This document shows positions 55,311 through 64,000 of a DNA stretch of 64,000 nucleotides, piece by piece (the first letter of the stretch is position 1; every line of letters starts with the position of its first letter). Below the pieces are notes generated by a model. That model made no database searches. It was not told where the DNA came from and worked only from the letters and a program-made list of their open reading frames with translations. Position numbers and translations under genes: made by a program. Origin of the DNA: Rhizobium lentis (lineage in GTDB: Bacteria; Pseudomonadota; Alphaproteobacteria; Rhizobiales; Rhizobiaceae); assembly GCF_014200175.1 (NCBI RefSeq), contig NZ_JACHBD010000007.1:248001-312000 (forward strand), written 5' to 3'.

Positions 55311-56333
55311 TTGACAATTAAACTTAATCTCTTATCCCACGCGTTTGCGCTTGCCGCCTCGCTTCTCTCCGCCACCGCGTTCGCCGGCAGCGCCCATGCG
55401 CAGGACGCAGGTCTCGTCGTCTACAATGCCCAGCATGAAAGCCTTGGCCGCGAGTGGGTCGAAGCATTCACCAAAAAGACCGGCATCAAGGTCACCATGC
55501 GTCAGGGCGGCGACATGCAGTTCGCCAACCAGATCATCCAGGAAGGCGACGCCTCTCCGGCTGACGTATTTCTCACAGAGAATTCGCCGGCCATGACGCT
55601 GGTCGACGGCGCCGGCCTCTTCGCCCCGGTCGAAAAGGATACACTGGATCAGGTCCCGGAGCAGTATCGCCCGGCCGATGGCATGTGGACCGGCATTGCC
55701 GCCCGCACGACGGTCTTTGCCTATGACAAGACCAAGCTCAGCGAGGACAAGCTGCCGAAGTCGCTGCTCGATCTCGCCGATCCCGCCTGGAAGGGCCGCT
55801 GGGGTGCAGCCCCGGCCGGCGCCGACTTCCAGGCTATCGTCGCCGCGCTGCTGCAGCTGAAGGGCGAAGACGCCACCAAGGCATGGCTGAAGGGCCTCAA
55901 GGACAATGCCACCCCCTACAAGGGCAACAGCGTCGCTATGAAGGCGGTCAATGCAGGCGAAGTCGAAGGCGCGGTCATCTATCACTATTATTGGTTCGGC
56001 GATCAGGCCAAAACCGGCGAGAACAGCAAGAATGTCGGCATGCACTACTTCAAGAACCAGGATCCGGGCGCTTTCGTCAGCGTTTCCGGCGGCGGTGTCC
56101 TGAAGTCCACGCAGCACATGAAGGAAGCTCAGGCTTTCCTGAAGTTCATCACCGGCAAGGCGGGCCAGGCGGTTCTGAAGGACGGCACGTCCTATGAATA
56201 TGCAGTCGGCAAGGACGCAGCCTCCAACAGCAAGCTGACGCCGCTCGCCGATCTCAACGCGCCGAAAGTCGAGGCTTCGACGCTTGATAGCAAGAAGGTG
56301 GTGGAGCTGATGACCGCCGCCGGCCTTATCTGA
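55311..56333 (+). CDS. Ferric-iron ABC transporter, periplasmic binding protein
   Basis: A 340-aa secreted solute-binding protein with a signal peptide cleaved near AGSAHA-QDA (residue 30). The mature part starts LVVYNAQHESLGREWVEAF, as in FbpA/FutA-type ferric-binding proteins, and the paired iron-ligand tyrosines are in VIYHYYWFGDQ. The start is a TTG at 55311. The preceding AT-rich stretch (55190-55260) is the likely promoter; I could not identify a definite Fur/Irr/RirA box. First gene of a three-gene import operon. Confidence 0.9.
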   Translation: MTIKLNLLSHAFALAASLLSATAFAGSAHAQDAGLVVYNAQHESLGREWVEAFTKKTGIKVTMRQGGDMQFANQIIQEGDASPADVFLTENSPAMTLVDGAGLFAPVEKDTLDQVPEQYRPADGMWTGIAARTTVFAYDKTKLSEDKLPKSLLDLADPAWKGRWGAAPAGADFQAIVAALLQLKGEDATKAWLKGLKDNATPYKGNSVAMKAVNAGEVEGAVIYHYYWFGDQAKTGENSKNVGMHYFKNQDPGAFVSVSGGGVLKSTQHMKEAQAFLKFITGKAGQAVLKDGTSYEYAVGKDAASNSKLTPLADLNAPKVEASTLDSKKVVELMTAAGLI

Positions 56334-56396
56334 CACTTCTGCCGCAGGCTTGCAGCCGCCAAAACTATTGCTTTTGGCTCAAGAAAACCTTAGGGC

Positions 56397-58064
56397 ATGA
56401 CGAAATCCGGCAGCCGTCCTTCACAGGCGGTTGCCTTCCTTTTTCAGCGTGTGAAGGCATCGGCCTTGCTGCAGGACAACAGATTGCTCGCATCCGGTGC
56501 CGAGGCGCCGGCCGCGCCGGGGACTATGCGAATGGTTTTGCCGCGCGCGCGCATGCCGCACGCCTCCGTCGTGCTCCTCGCGACCGTGGTCGCGCTGTTC
56601 AGTCTCGTGCCGCTCGGCTTCATCGGCTGGATCACCTATGATGTCGGCTGGGAGACCGTGCAGGCGCTCGTCTTCCGCTCGCGCGTCGGCGACCTCCTCA
56701 TCAATACGGTGCTGCTGGAATCACTCACCATTCCGCTGTCGGTCGCGCTGGCCGTGACGCTCGCCTGGCTGACCGAGCGGACGGATGTTCCTTTCCCAAG
56801 GCTTTGGGCCTGGCTGGCGATCGCGCCGCTCGCCGTGCCGGCCTTCGTGCACAGCTATGCCTGGGTCAGCCTCATTCCCGGCATGCGCGGCCTGCAGAGC
56901 GGCGTCTTCGTTTCGGTGATCGCCTATTACCCCTTCCTCTATCTGCCGGTCGCCGCAGCCTTGCGCCGTCTCGATCCGGCCATCGAGGATGCCGCCGCCT
57001 CGCTCGGCCTCAATCCCTGGCGTGTCTTCTTCCGTGCCGTGCTGCCGCAACTGAGATTCGCCATCTGCGGCGGCTCGCTGCTGATCGCCCTGCACCTGCT
57101 TTCGGAATACGGCCTGTTCGTCATGATCCGCTTCGACACTTTCGCGACCGCGATCGTCGACCAGTTCCAGTCTTCCTACAACAGTCCGGCCTCCAACATG
57201 CTTGGCGGCGTGCTCGTCGCCTGCTGTCTTTTCCTGCTTGGCCTCGAAGTGCTGCTGCGCGGCAACGAACGTTATGCCCGCGTCGGCGCCGGCTCACCGC
57301 GTCCGGCCGACCGTCGGCGTCTCGGCTGGTTCATGGTGCCGGCCATCTCGCTGCCCGTCGTCCTGGCGGTGCTGACGCTTGGCGTGCCGCTGGTGACGCT
57401 TGGCCGCTGGCTCTATCTCGGCGGCGGCGAGATCTGGCGTATCGAGGTCGCCAGCGCCTTCGTGCAGACGATCGTGCTCGCCCTTGCTGGCGGCGTGCTG
57501 GCGACGATTGCCGCAGCCCCGATGGCGTGGCTGTCCGTGCGTGCACCCGGTCGCTTGCAGCGCCTGCTCGAAGCCTGCCACTATTATGTCGGCTCGCTGC
57601 CGGGTGTCGTCGTGGCGCTGGCGCTGGTGACGATCACCGTGCGCCTGATGCTGCCGCTCTATCAGACCTTCGCAACCCTGCTCGTTGCCTATGTGATGCT
57701 TTTTCTGCCGCGCGCCATGGTCGGGCTTCGCACCAGCATCGCCCAGGCGCCGGTGGAACTGGAGCGCGCCGCGATGGGCCTCGGCCGCACGCCTGGCCAG
57801 GCGGTGCGGCAGATCACCATGCGGCTTGCAGCGCCCGGAGCCGCCGCCAGCGTGGCGCTCGCCGCACTGGGCATCACCAATGAACTCACGGCGACGCTGA
57901 TGCTTTCGCCCAATGGCGTCGATACGCTGGCGACGAAATTCTGGTCGCTGACCAGCGAAATCGATTATGTCTCCGCCGCCCCCTACGCCTTCATGATGGT
58001 CGTGCTGTCGCTGCCGCTCACCCTGACGCTCTATACGCAATCGAAACGGACTGCCGGCCAATGA
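56397..58064 (+). CDS. Ferric-iron ABC transporter permease
   Basis: A 555-aa permease with two fused binding-protein-dependent transport domains, about 12 helices, as in FbpB/SfuB. Each half carries an EAA loop ([23 protein letters not shown] near residues 195-218, and [23 protein letters not shown] near 455-480). The first 50 residues are atypical, and an ATG at 56526 could be the true start. The stop overlaps the ATPase gene by 4 bp. Confidence 0.9.
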   Translation: MTKSGSRPSQAVAFLFQRVKASALLQDNRLLASGAEAPAAPGTMRMVLPRARMPHASVVLLATVVALFSLVPLGFIGWITYDVGWETVQALVFRSRVGDLLINTVLLESLTIPLSVALAVTLAWLTERTDVPFPRLWAWLAIAPLAVPAFVHSYAWVSLIPGMRGLQSGVFVSVIAYYPFLYLPVAAALRRLDPAIEDAAASLGLNPWRVFFRAVLPQLRFAICGGSLLIALHLLSEYGLFVMIRFDTFATAIVDQFQSSYNSPASNMLGGVLVACCLFLLGLEVLLRGNERYARVGAGSPRPADRRRLGWFMVPAISLPVVLAVLTLGVPLVTLGRWLYLGGGEIWRIEVASAFVQTIVLALAGGVLATIAAAPMAWLSVRAPGRLQRLLEACHYYVGSLPGVVVALALVTITVRLMLPLYQTFATLLVAYVMLFLPRAMVGLRTSIAQAPVELERAAMGLGRTPGQAVRQITMRLAAPGAAASVALAALGITNELTATLMLSPNGVDTLATKFWSLTSEIDYVSAAPYAFMMVVLSLPLTLTLYTQSKRTAGQ

Positions 58065-59098
58065 CGCTGCTTACGATCGAGAACATCAGCAAGCGTTACG
58101 GCCCGGTCCAGGCGCTGAAGGATATTTCGCTCGAAGTGCAGGCGGGCAGCCGCACCGCAGTCGTCGGGCCGTCCGGCTCGGGCAAAACGACGCTGCTGCG
58201 CATCATTGCCGGTTTCGAGCAGGCCGACACCGGCAGGGTGACCCTGGATGGGGATGTGCTGGCAGACGGTCCGGCCGCGGTTCCGGCCCACAAGCGCGGC
58301 ATCGGCATCGTCTCGCAGGACGGAGCGCTGTTTCCGCATCTGAGCGTCGCCGAGAATATCGGCTTCGGTTTCGAGAAAGGGGCCGCGGATCGCGAGAAGC
58401 GCATCGTCGATCTGCTCGACCTGGTCGAGCTCGATCGCGGCATGCTGGCGCGGCGCCCGCACCAGCTTTCCGGCGGCCAGCAGCAGCGCGTAGCGCTCGC
58501 CCGCGCGCTCGGCCGTAAGCCGCGGCTGATGCTGCTCGACGAGCCTTTCTCGGCGCTCGATACCGGCTTGCGTGAAAATATGCGCAAGGTTGTGGCGCGC
58601 GTGCTGCAAGCGGCCGGCATTACCGCCGTTCTGGTAACGCACGATCAGGAAGAAGCGCTGAGCTTCGCCGATCAGGTGGCGGTCTTGAGAGAGGGGCGGC
58701 TGATCCAGGCCGGATCGCCACAATCATTATATCTGCATCCCAGGGATCGCGAGACGGCGCTGTTCCTCGGCGATGCCGTACTGCTTCCCGCCATCATCCG
58801 GAACGGGCTGGCCGACTGCGCCCTCGGTCGCGTCGTCGTCGAGGGCAATCGTCAGGGCAAGGCGGAGATCATGCTGCGGCCCGAGCAGATTCGCGTCGTT
58901 GCCGACGATGGCGATCGCAGCTATGGCGGACGTGTCGTCGAGGTGGAGTTCGGCGGCGCGGTCTGCACCGTTGCCGTTTCGCTCGACGACGTTGCCCTGC
59001 CGCCGATCCGGATCAAGACATCGAGCGTCGGCCTTCCCTCTCGCGGCGATCTCGTTCGCCTGGATATCTCAGGCAATGCGCATGTATTCGAACGGTAA
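58061..59098 (+). CDS. Ferric-iron ABC transporter ATP-binding protein
   Basis: A 345-aa ATPase of the FbpC/PotA type. Walker [10 protein letters not shown], signature [16 protein letters not shown], Walker [13 protein letters not shown] and H-loop [11 protein letters not shown] are all intact. The C-terminal TOBE-like regulatory domain covers residues about 245-345. It is translationally coupled to the permease (ATGA overlap). The 3' end is 2 bp from the convergent glycoamylase-like gene. Confidence 0.93.
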   Translation: MTLLTIENISKRYGPVQALKDISLEVQAGSRTAVVGPSGSGKTTLLRIIAGFEQADTGRVTLDGDVLADGPAAVPAHKRGIGIVSQDGALFPHLSVAENIGFGFEKGAADREKRIVDLLDLVELDRGMLARRPHQLSGGQQQRVALARALGRKPRLMLLDEPFSALDTGLRENMRKVVARVLQAAGITAVLVTHDQEEALSFADQVAVLREGRLIQAGSPQSLYLHPRDRETALFLGDAVLLPAIIRNGLADCALGRVVVEGNRQGKAEIMLRPEQIRVVADDGDRSYGGRVVEVEFGGAVCTVAVSLDDVALPPIRIKTSSVGLPSRGDLVRLDISGNAHVFER

Positions 59099-59100
59099 AA

Positions 59101-60432
59101 TCAGCCGACCTTGCGCACCAGTTCTTCCGGCTCGATGCCTTCCAGCCAGCCGCCGGCAAAACCGGCGCGCTCGAGGCCAAGGCGGATGGTCGGCGACTGC
59201 CGCATCAGTCTCCAGATGAAGTCGGAGCGCGCATTTTCGATGGTCATGACGAGAAGACCCTGGTCGATGCCGACGGTGCGGTCGTCGACCCAGCCCTCCG
59301 GCCGCTTCGTCTTGACCGTCGGATTGAAGCCGCCGGGAAAGCCGCCTTCCAAGAGCAGGTTCGGATAGCTGGTCAGAAGCGCCTTGGTGCCGTCGAGGGC
59401 CGCCTGCCGGTCGTAGGGCAGGCAGGCAAGGGCCGCCCACGGCGCGATCGTCCCGTCATCCGGGCCAAGCGGCGCGCCGCGCGCGGCATAACCCAGAACC
59501 TTCGGCTGGCGGCCGCCGCGCATGCGCCGGGTCGGCGGCGGGCCGTCGCAGGCGGAGAAGCCCCAGATATTCCTGTTATAGCCGACAAACTGGCCGGGAT
59601 TGCGCTCGGCGTAATCCCGCTGGACATTGATGACGACCTGGGTGTTACGGAAATAATCCCAGTTCCGCTCCGCCATTGGCTTGTCCTGGATGCCGCGGAA
59701 ATCGATCCAGGCATGGGAGAAGAGATGGATGAACAGCGGGCCGGCATAGAGATAGGGCTGTTCGCCGTGGATCATCCAGGAATAGCTTGACGTGAAGGCG
59801 TCATAGCACGATTGCGGGATGGGATGCGACGGCGAGGCGAGCGCCAGCGCATAAAGGATGATCGCCTCGTCGAAGCCGTGATAGCGCCAGCGCAGAAAGC
59901 CCGATGAGGGCTTCCAACCCATGGAAATGGTGTCGCCCTTGTTCAGCGCCCAGCGCCAGTCGACGCGTTCGTAGATGAGGGTCGCAAGCTCACGGATTTC
60001 GGTCTCGGTCTCGTCCTGGCGATCGAAATATTGCGCTGATGTCAGGATACCGGCAACGAGCAGAGCGGTGTCGATGGTCGAAAGCTCGCTGTTCCAGGCG
60101 CGGTTGCCGGTGTCCATGTGCAGGAAATGGTAGAAGAAGCCGCGGTGGCCGGTCGCATGACGTTCCTCGCCTTGGCGCGCCTCGGCAAAGAAACGCAGCG
60201 TATTGAGCGTGCGTTCGGCCGCTTCCTTGCGGGTGATCCAGCAACGTTCGACACCAACGGTATAGGAGGAAAGGGCAAAGCCGACGGCCGCGATGCTCGC
60301 CGGCACCCCGCCGATCGAGGTATCCGCGACCAGGCCATTCTCGGGATTGGAATATTTCAGGAAGTACTTGAATGCCGAATGCTGCAACCTGTCGACCAGG
60401 GCGGCATCAATGTCTTCAATCCGTTGCAGCAT
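59101..60432 (-). CDS. Glycoamylase-like protein (GH144 type)
   Basis: A 443-aa (alpha/alpha)6-barrel protein of the glycoamylase-like family (PF10091 type). Several members are endo-beta-1,2-glucanases of GH144 or domains of cyclic beta-1,2-glucan synthase. Landmarks are TGHRGFFYHFLHMDTGNRAWNSELS-type sequence near residues 95-120, SMGWKPSSGFLRWRYHGFDEA, LFIHLFSHAWIDFRGIQD and GIDQGLLVMTIENARSD. No signal peptide is seen, so it may act in the cytoplasm on osmoregulated periplasmic glucan precursors or fragments. Substrate is an inference from the family. Confidence 0.82.
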   Translation of the reverse strand: MLQRIEDIDAALVDRLQHSAFKYFLKYSNPENGLVADTSIGGVPASIAAVGFALSSYTVGVERCWITRKEAAERTLNTLRFFAEARQGEERHATGHRGFFYHFLHMDTGNRAWNSELSTIDTALLVAGILTSAQYFDRQDETETEIRELATLIYERVDWRWALNKGDTISMGWKPSSGFLRWRYHGFDEAIILYALALASPSHPIPQSCYDAFTSSYSWMIHGEQPYLYAGPLFIHLFSHAWIDFRGIQDKPMAERNWDYFRNTQVVINVQRDYAERNPGQFVGYNRNIWGFSACDGPPPTRRMRGGRQPKVLGYAARGAPLGPDDGTIAPWAALACLPYDRQAALDGTKALLTSYPNLLLEGGFPGGFNPTVKTKRPEGWVDDRTVGIDQGLLVMTIENARSDFIWRLMRQSPTIRLGLERAGFAGGWLEGIEPEELVRKVG

Positions 60433-60683
60433 AGGCTCCTACCCAACTGTTGCATCGCCCCCATGGTTGAACATGAGGGCCGTCCCCCGGGCAAATCAAA
60501 CCTTTTTGATTCGCAAGGATAAGAGAACACAAACGACGGGTATCGGTCGTTAACAATTATCGGTGAAATAATATCTAGCATAAGTCATATAAGCGGTGCA
60601 GCAAAAAGAGAGCGCCGCGCCGCGGCGGCACAGCTTATCTCCCGCAATACTTGTTGCCTCCCGGCGCCCTGCAACGCGGTCGC

Positions 60684-62468
60684 CTATCGGCCGATCGCAT
60701 AGGCCTGCATCAGGCGCGGGGTGGCTGCGGCACGCAGCAGCCCGTCGGCATCGCGCCGTGCGGCAGTCAGCCGGCCGATCGTCCAGGCATCGGTAATCGT
60801 CAGCTTGTGACCCTTCCGGGCGAGCGCGCCGAGCACATCCGAGCCAAAGCTCTCTTCCGCCATCAGGCTGCCGGGTTCGCGGGTGCGCGGATAGAACGAG
60901 CTCGGAAAATGGGCGGTGTGAAAGAGCGGCCGGTCGATCGCCGCCTGCAGGTTCAGCTTGTGATTGACATGGCGCAGGAAGAAGGAAAGCTGCCATTGCT
61001 CCTGCTGATCGCCGCCCGGCGTGCCGAAGGCAAGGGTCGGGCGGCCTTCATAGAGGCCGAGTGACGGCGTCAGCGTCGTGCGCGGCCGTTTCCCCGGAGC
61101 AAGCGAGGTCGGCAGGCCCGGCTTCAGCCAGAACATCTGCGCACGGGAATTGAGGCAGAAGCCGAGGCCGGGCACGGTCGGCGAAGACTGCAGCCAGCCG
61201 CCGGACGGGGTAACGGAGACCATGTTGCCGTCGCGATCGATCACGTCGATATGCACGGTGTCGCCGCGCTTTTCGGACAGATGCGCCATCGTGGGCTCGT
61301 AAACGGCGCCGGTCTTGGAATCGGCGCCGAGCATACTCATCGTCAGATCACGCTGTGCCTCGAAGCCCGGAACGATGCCGGGGCGAAGATCGAAGGAGGC
61401 GTCCGCGCCGATCAGCTTGCGGCGTTCGGCAGCATAGGTCTCCGACAGCAGATGCGCGACGGGGATCTCGGAAAAACCGGGATCGCCGTAATAGACCTCG
61501 CGGTCGGCGAAGGCGAGCTTCATCGCCTCGACGACGGTATGAACGAACTCGGCCCCATCCGGGTTCATCGCAGCGAGGTCGAAATCTTTCAGGATCGACA
61601 GCGCCTGCAGGAAGACGGGACCCTGGCCCCAGGGACCGGTCTTGGCGACGGTCCAGCCGTGATAATCATAGGTCAGCGGTTCCTCGATCGTCGCCGACCA
61701 GTCCGCCATGTCATTGGCGGTCAAAACGCCCCTGTGGCGGCTGCCGCTTGCGTCCATCACTTCGGCGGTTTTCATATAGGCGTCGATCTTTTCGGCGATG
61801 AAGCCGCGATAGAAAGCGTCGCGGGCCGCCTGCACCTGTGCTTCCCGACCGCTTTTTGCCTCGGCTTCGGCAATGACGCGCTTCCAGGTTTCGGCAAGCG
61901 CCGGATTGCGGAAATTCGCCTGCGCTTTGGGGACACGTCCGCCCGGCAGCCAGGTCTCGTGGGACGTCGGCCATTCCTTTTCGAAGAAAGCCGCAAGTCC
62001 CTTGATGGTCGCTGAGACGCGCGGCAGCAAGGGATGGCCGTGTTCGGCGTAAAAGATCGCTGGTTCCAGCACCTCGCGCACGCTCATCGTGCCGTAGTCG
62101 CGCAGCATCAGCATCCAGCCGTCGAAGGCGCCGGGAATGACCGTTGCAAGCAGGCCATCGCCGGGGATCAGCGTTAGGCCCTCGCGCCTGTAGTGCTCGA
62201 TCGTCGCGCCCGCCGGTGCAGGCCCCTGGGCTGAGATGACCTCGACCTTGTCTTTCTTCCTGGAATAAATCACCGCCGGCAGATCGCCGCCGGGGCCACA
62301 GAGATGCGGCTCGACGATCTGCAGCACGAAGCCGGTCGCGACCGCGGCATCGAAGGCATTGCCGCCCTTTTCGAGAATGCTCATACCGACCGCGGAGCCG
62401 ATCCAGTGAGTCGACGTGACGACGCCGAACGTGCCGAGAATTTCAGGTCGGGTCGTAAATCCGGTCAT
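60684..62468 (-). CDS. Gamma-glutamyltransferase family protein
   Basis: A 594-aa Ntn-hydrolase proenzyme. The autocatalytic cleavage and nucleophile threonine lies in KRGDTVHIDVID, followed by the substrate residues TPSGGWLQSS. The N-terminal large subunit has GVVTSTHWIGSAVGMSILEKGGNAFDAAVA and HLCGPGGD. The ATG at 62468 has AAGGA upstream; the frame continues 241 codons further, antisense to the M81 gene, and is not real there. No export signal is visible. It may degrade glutathione or another gamma-glutamyl compound. Confidence 0.87.
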   Translation of the reverse strand: MTGFTTRPEILGTFGVVTSTHWIGSAVGMSILEKGGNAFDAAVATGFVLQIVEPHLCGPGGDLPAVIYSRKKDKVEVISAQGPAPAGATIEHYRREGLTLIPGDGLLATVIPGAFDGWMLMLRDYGTMSVREVLEPAIFYAEHGHPLLPRVSATIKGLAAFFEKEWPTSHETWLPGGRVPKAQANFRNPALAETWKRVIAEAEAKSGREAQVQAARDAFYRGFIAEKIDAYMKTAEVMDASGSRHRGVLTANDMADWSATIEEPLTYDYHGWTVAKTGPWGQGPVFLQALSILKDFDLAAMNPDGAEFVHTVVEAMKLAFADREVYYGDPGFSEIPVAHLLSETYAAERRKLIGADASFDLRPGIVPGFEAQRDLTMSMLGADSKTGAVYEPTMAHLSEKRGDTVHIDVIDRDGNMVSVTPSGGWLQSSPTVPGLGFCLNSRAQMFWLKPGLPTSLAPGKRPRTTLTPSLGLYEGRPTLAFGTPGGDQQEQWQLSFFLRHVNHKLNLQAAIDRPLFHTAHFPSSFYPRTREPGSLMAEESFGSDVLGALARKGHKLTITDAWTIGRLTAARRDADGLLRAAATPRLMQAYAIGR

Positions 62469-62515
62469 GCCGAACATCCTTTTTGGGAAATTATCTCGCC
62501 GGCTTCGGTGAAATT

Positions 62516-63958
62516 TTAAGCCTGCGGTGACCGCGCGGAGAGGAAGACCTGCGGCTCGAAGGCAAAATCCTTGTCGAAAGGATAGGTTGGATGCTGTTTG
62601 CGCAGCCGTGGCAGGCGCTCGACGAACTGATCGACGACGCCCTCCGACAGCGCCATCAGGTTCGGATTGGCGATCGGGGCCAGTTCCGGGGAGAGATAGC
62701 CCGATTTGACGACGATGATTTTGGCCGCATGCGGGTCGAGGCCCAGCCGGGTAAAATCGGTGATATGGTGATAAGGCCGCCGTTTGGCCGACAGCACGAG
62801 ATCGATGCCGCCGAGCGAGACCACCGCCTGACGGTCTGAAGGGTCCGACGTTTCGTGCAGGAACTTGACGATGAAACGGCCAATGACCGGCTTGCTGCCT
62901 TGGGTATCGAGCGAGGCGCCGACGCTGAGTTCGAGCTCGCGACCTACGCCGGCAGCGTAACAGGCCTCGGTCGCTTCGCGGTCGGCAATACCGGCAAAGA
63001 CGACACCGGTGGCGTTTCTGGAAATCAGTTCGGCCAGGACGTCGGCTCGATCTCCGACGCCGCCGCCGGTCGGGTTGTCGCCGGATTCGGCGAGCACGAC
63101 AGGAGCCGTCGGGCTGGCGATAGCTCTCGCTACGCATTCCTCGACAGATCCGGTCTCGCAGCCGAAGATAAAGTCCTCGCGCGCATCCCAATAGGCTTGG
63201 GCGAGGCGTATGGCCTCACGCTCGAGCACGGCGCGATCGGTACCGGTCATGATGGCGGCGGCTGTAGCACGCGGCTCGTCGGCCCAGACGTAGCCGACCA
63301 TCAGCGACGCATCCCAGACACCATCAATCGCATCGATTTCGGGCAGAATCGCATAGAGGCTCCTAGCCGGTTCATCGACAGTGCTTGTGCGTTCGCCCGG
63401 CAGCACGACCGGAATCGGCGCCCAGAGAACAAGCGGCTTCACGCCTGTTTTCAGACTCCTTACCAGCATGGACACCGAGCGGCGCATTGTCTCCTCGACA
63501 TCGATATGCGGCGCCGTCCGATAGGTCGAATAGACATCGAGTGCATCAATGATGCGTTGGGTGACGTTGCCGTGCAGGTCATAGCTCGCCGAAACCGTAC
63601 AATCCTCGCCGACCAGCGCGCGGGCGGCACTAATCCAGTCGCCCTCGGCATCCTCCATGCCGTCCACATACATGGCGCCGTGCATGGCAAGATACAGGCC
63701 GTCGAGCGGCAGCAGCGGTTTTAGCCGCTCGAGGAATTCGCTCTTGAACGCCTCATAGGTGGCACGCGAAACCGGCCCGCCGGCAATGGCGCGGGCATGG
63801 ATCGTCGGCATGAATTCCGCGTCGTAGTCTCTGAGGAAGGCAAAGTAGGGCGATTCCAGCAGCCCCTCCCCGCGCAACACGCGAAAATCACTCTCCTCGT
63901 TCAGAACGGGATTGTAAGTGCTGCATTCAATATGGATGCCACCGACGGCGATGCGCAT
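62516..63958 (-). CDS. M81-family metallopeptidase (MlrC-like)
   Basis: A 480-aa protein of the MlrC/microcystin-degradation family. Conserved features are the N-terminal GGIHIECSTYNP, LHGAMYVDGMEDAEGD, SYDLHGNVT and HIDVEETM with candidate metal ligands, and the C-terminal domain with LAESGDNPTGGGVGDRADV. The gene starts at ATG 63958 rather than 63982. It lies 47 bp upstream of the gamma-glutamyltransferase gene on the same strand, so the two are likely one operon for degrading an unusual peptide or gamma-glutamyl compound. Confidence 0.86.
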   Translation of the reverse strand: MRIAVGGIHIECSTYNPVLNEESDFRVLRGEGLLESPYFAFLRDYDAEFMPTIHARAIAGGPVSRATYEAFKSEFLERLKPLLPLDGLYLAMHGAMYVDGMEDAEGDWISAARALVGEDCTVSASYDLHGNVTQRIIDALDVYSTYRTAPHIDVEETMRRSVSMLVRSLKTGVKPLVLWAPIPVVLPGERTSTVDEPARSLYAILPEIDAIDGVWDASLMVGYVWADEPRATAAAIMTGTDRAVLEREAIRLAQAYWDAREDFIFGCETGSVEECVARAIASPTAPVVLAESGDNPTGGGVGDRADVLAELISRNATGVVFAGIADREATEACYAAGVGRELELSVGASLDTQGSKPVIGRFIVKFLHETSDPSDRQAVVSLGGIDLVLSAKRRPYHHITDFTRLGLDPHAAKIIVVKSGYLSPELAPIANPNLMALSEGVVDQFVERLPRLRKQHPTYPFDKDFAFEPQVFLSARSPQA

Positions 63959-64000
63959 GGAAAACCTCGGATGTGGGAGCAATTACAATATAGGGCTGGC

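Noticed and set aside
62469..63191. 241-residue N-terminal extension of the gamma-glutamyltransferase frame
   Set aside because: Arg-rich, overlaps the M81 gene in another frame, and a ribosome-binding site is present at the proper start 62468.

Overview
The window reads as a chromosomal segment of a fast-growing rhizobium (Rhizobium leguminosarum/etli type, Alphaproteobacteria). The evidence is the high GC content, a polyhydroxybutyrate module (phaR, phaA, phaB), an RpoH2-type heat-shock sigma factor, a SAM-II riboswitch in front of metA, two copies of a palindromic intergenic repeat resembling the rhizobial RIME class, and abundant ABC, MFS and glycan genes. No rRNA, tRNA, CRISPR array, prophage or insertion sequence was recognised. 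All names are assigned by reading the sequence, without database searches.

Layout. 0.3-9.1 kb: DeoR regulator and MFS transporter, ispG, hisC, ispA, the peptidoglycan glycosyltransferase mtgA, a 2H-phosphoesterase, a glutathione S-transferase, ribosomal protein L32 and a small membrane protein. 9.1-12.5 kb: the PHB module, then a small operon of two tiny envelope proteins, one only 51 aa. 12.5-19.7 kb: an intergenic region with three diverged 51-bp hairpin repeats about 205 bp apart, an SUV3-like RNA helicase with a disordered tail, an S4 RNA-binding protein, 7Fe ferredoxin, CarD and RpoH2. 19.8-28.3 kb: M48 protease lipoprotein, a MarR/DHA2-efflux divergent pair with a visible operator, thiamine pyrophosphokinase, an ABC-F ATPase, and an SbmA/BacA-type ABC protein whose ATPase motifs are degenerate. 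28.5-37.4 kb: SAM-II riboswitch with terminator and metA, galM, an amino-sugar operon (GntR, SIS deaminase, nagA, second SIS protein), then efp facing away from epmA-epmB, which modify EF-P.

37.6-49.3 kb holds the most interesting locus. Seven tightly packed + strand genes encode a small acyl carrier protein, an acyl-CoA-dehydrogenase-like flavoprotein, an amino acid:[carrier protein] ligase (a seryl-tRNA-synthetase relative), a DUF1839 protein, a GH2 glycosidase, a glycosyltransferase, and a 1118-aa fusion of a Wzx-type flippase to two alpha/beta-hydrolase domains. A second glycosyltransferase gene converges on them. I infer a pathway that activates an amino acid on a carrier protein, probably oxidises it there, and couples it to a glycan that is flipped across the membrane. 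The product is unknown.

49.4-64 kb: a stand-alone Lrp-type RAM domain; a LysR regulator divergent from a lysine/pipecolate catabolic operon (2-oxoadipate to 2-hydroxyglutarate enzyme HglS, FAD oxidase, ALDH7-type semialdehyde dehydrogenase); a ferric-iron ABC transporter; a glycoamylase-like (GH144-type) protein; gamma-glutamyltransferase; and an M81/MlrC-type metallopeptidase.
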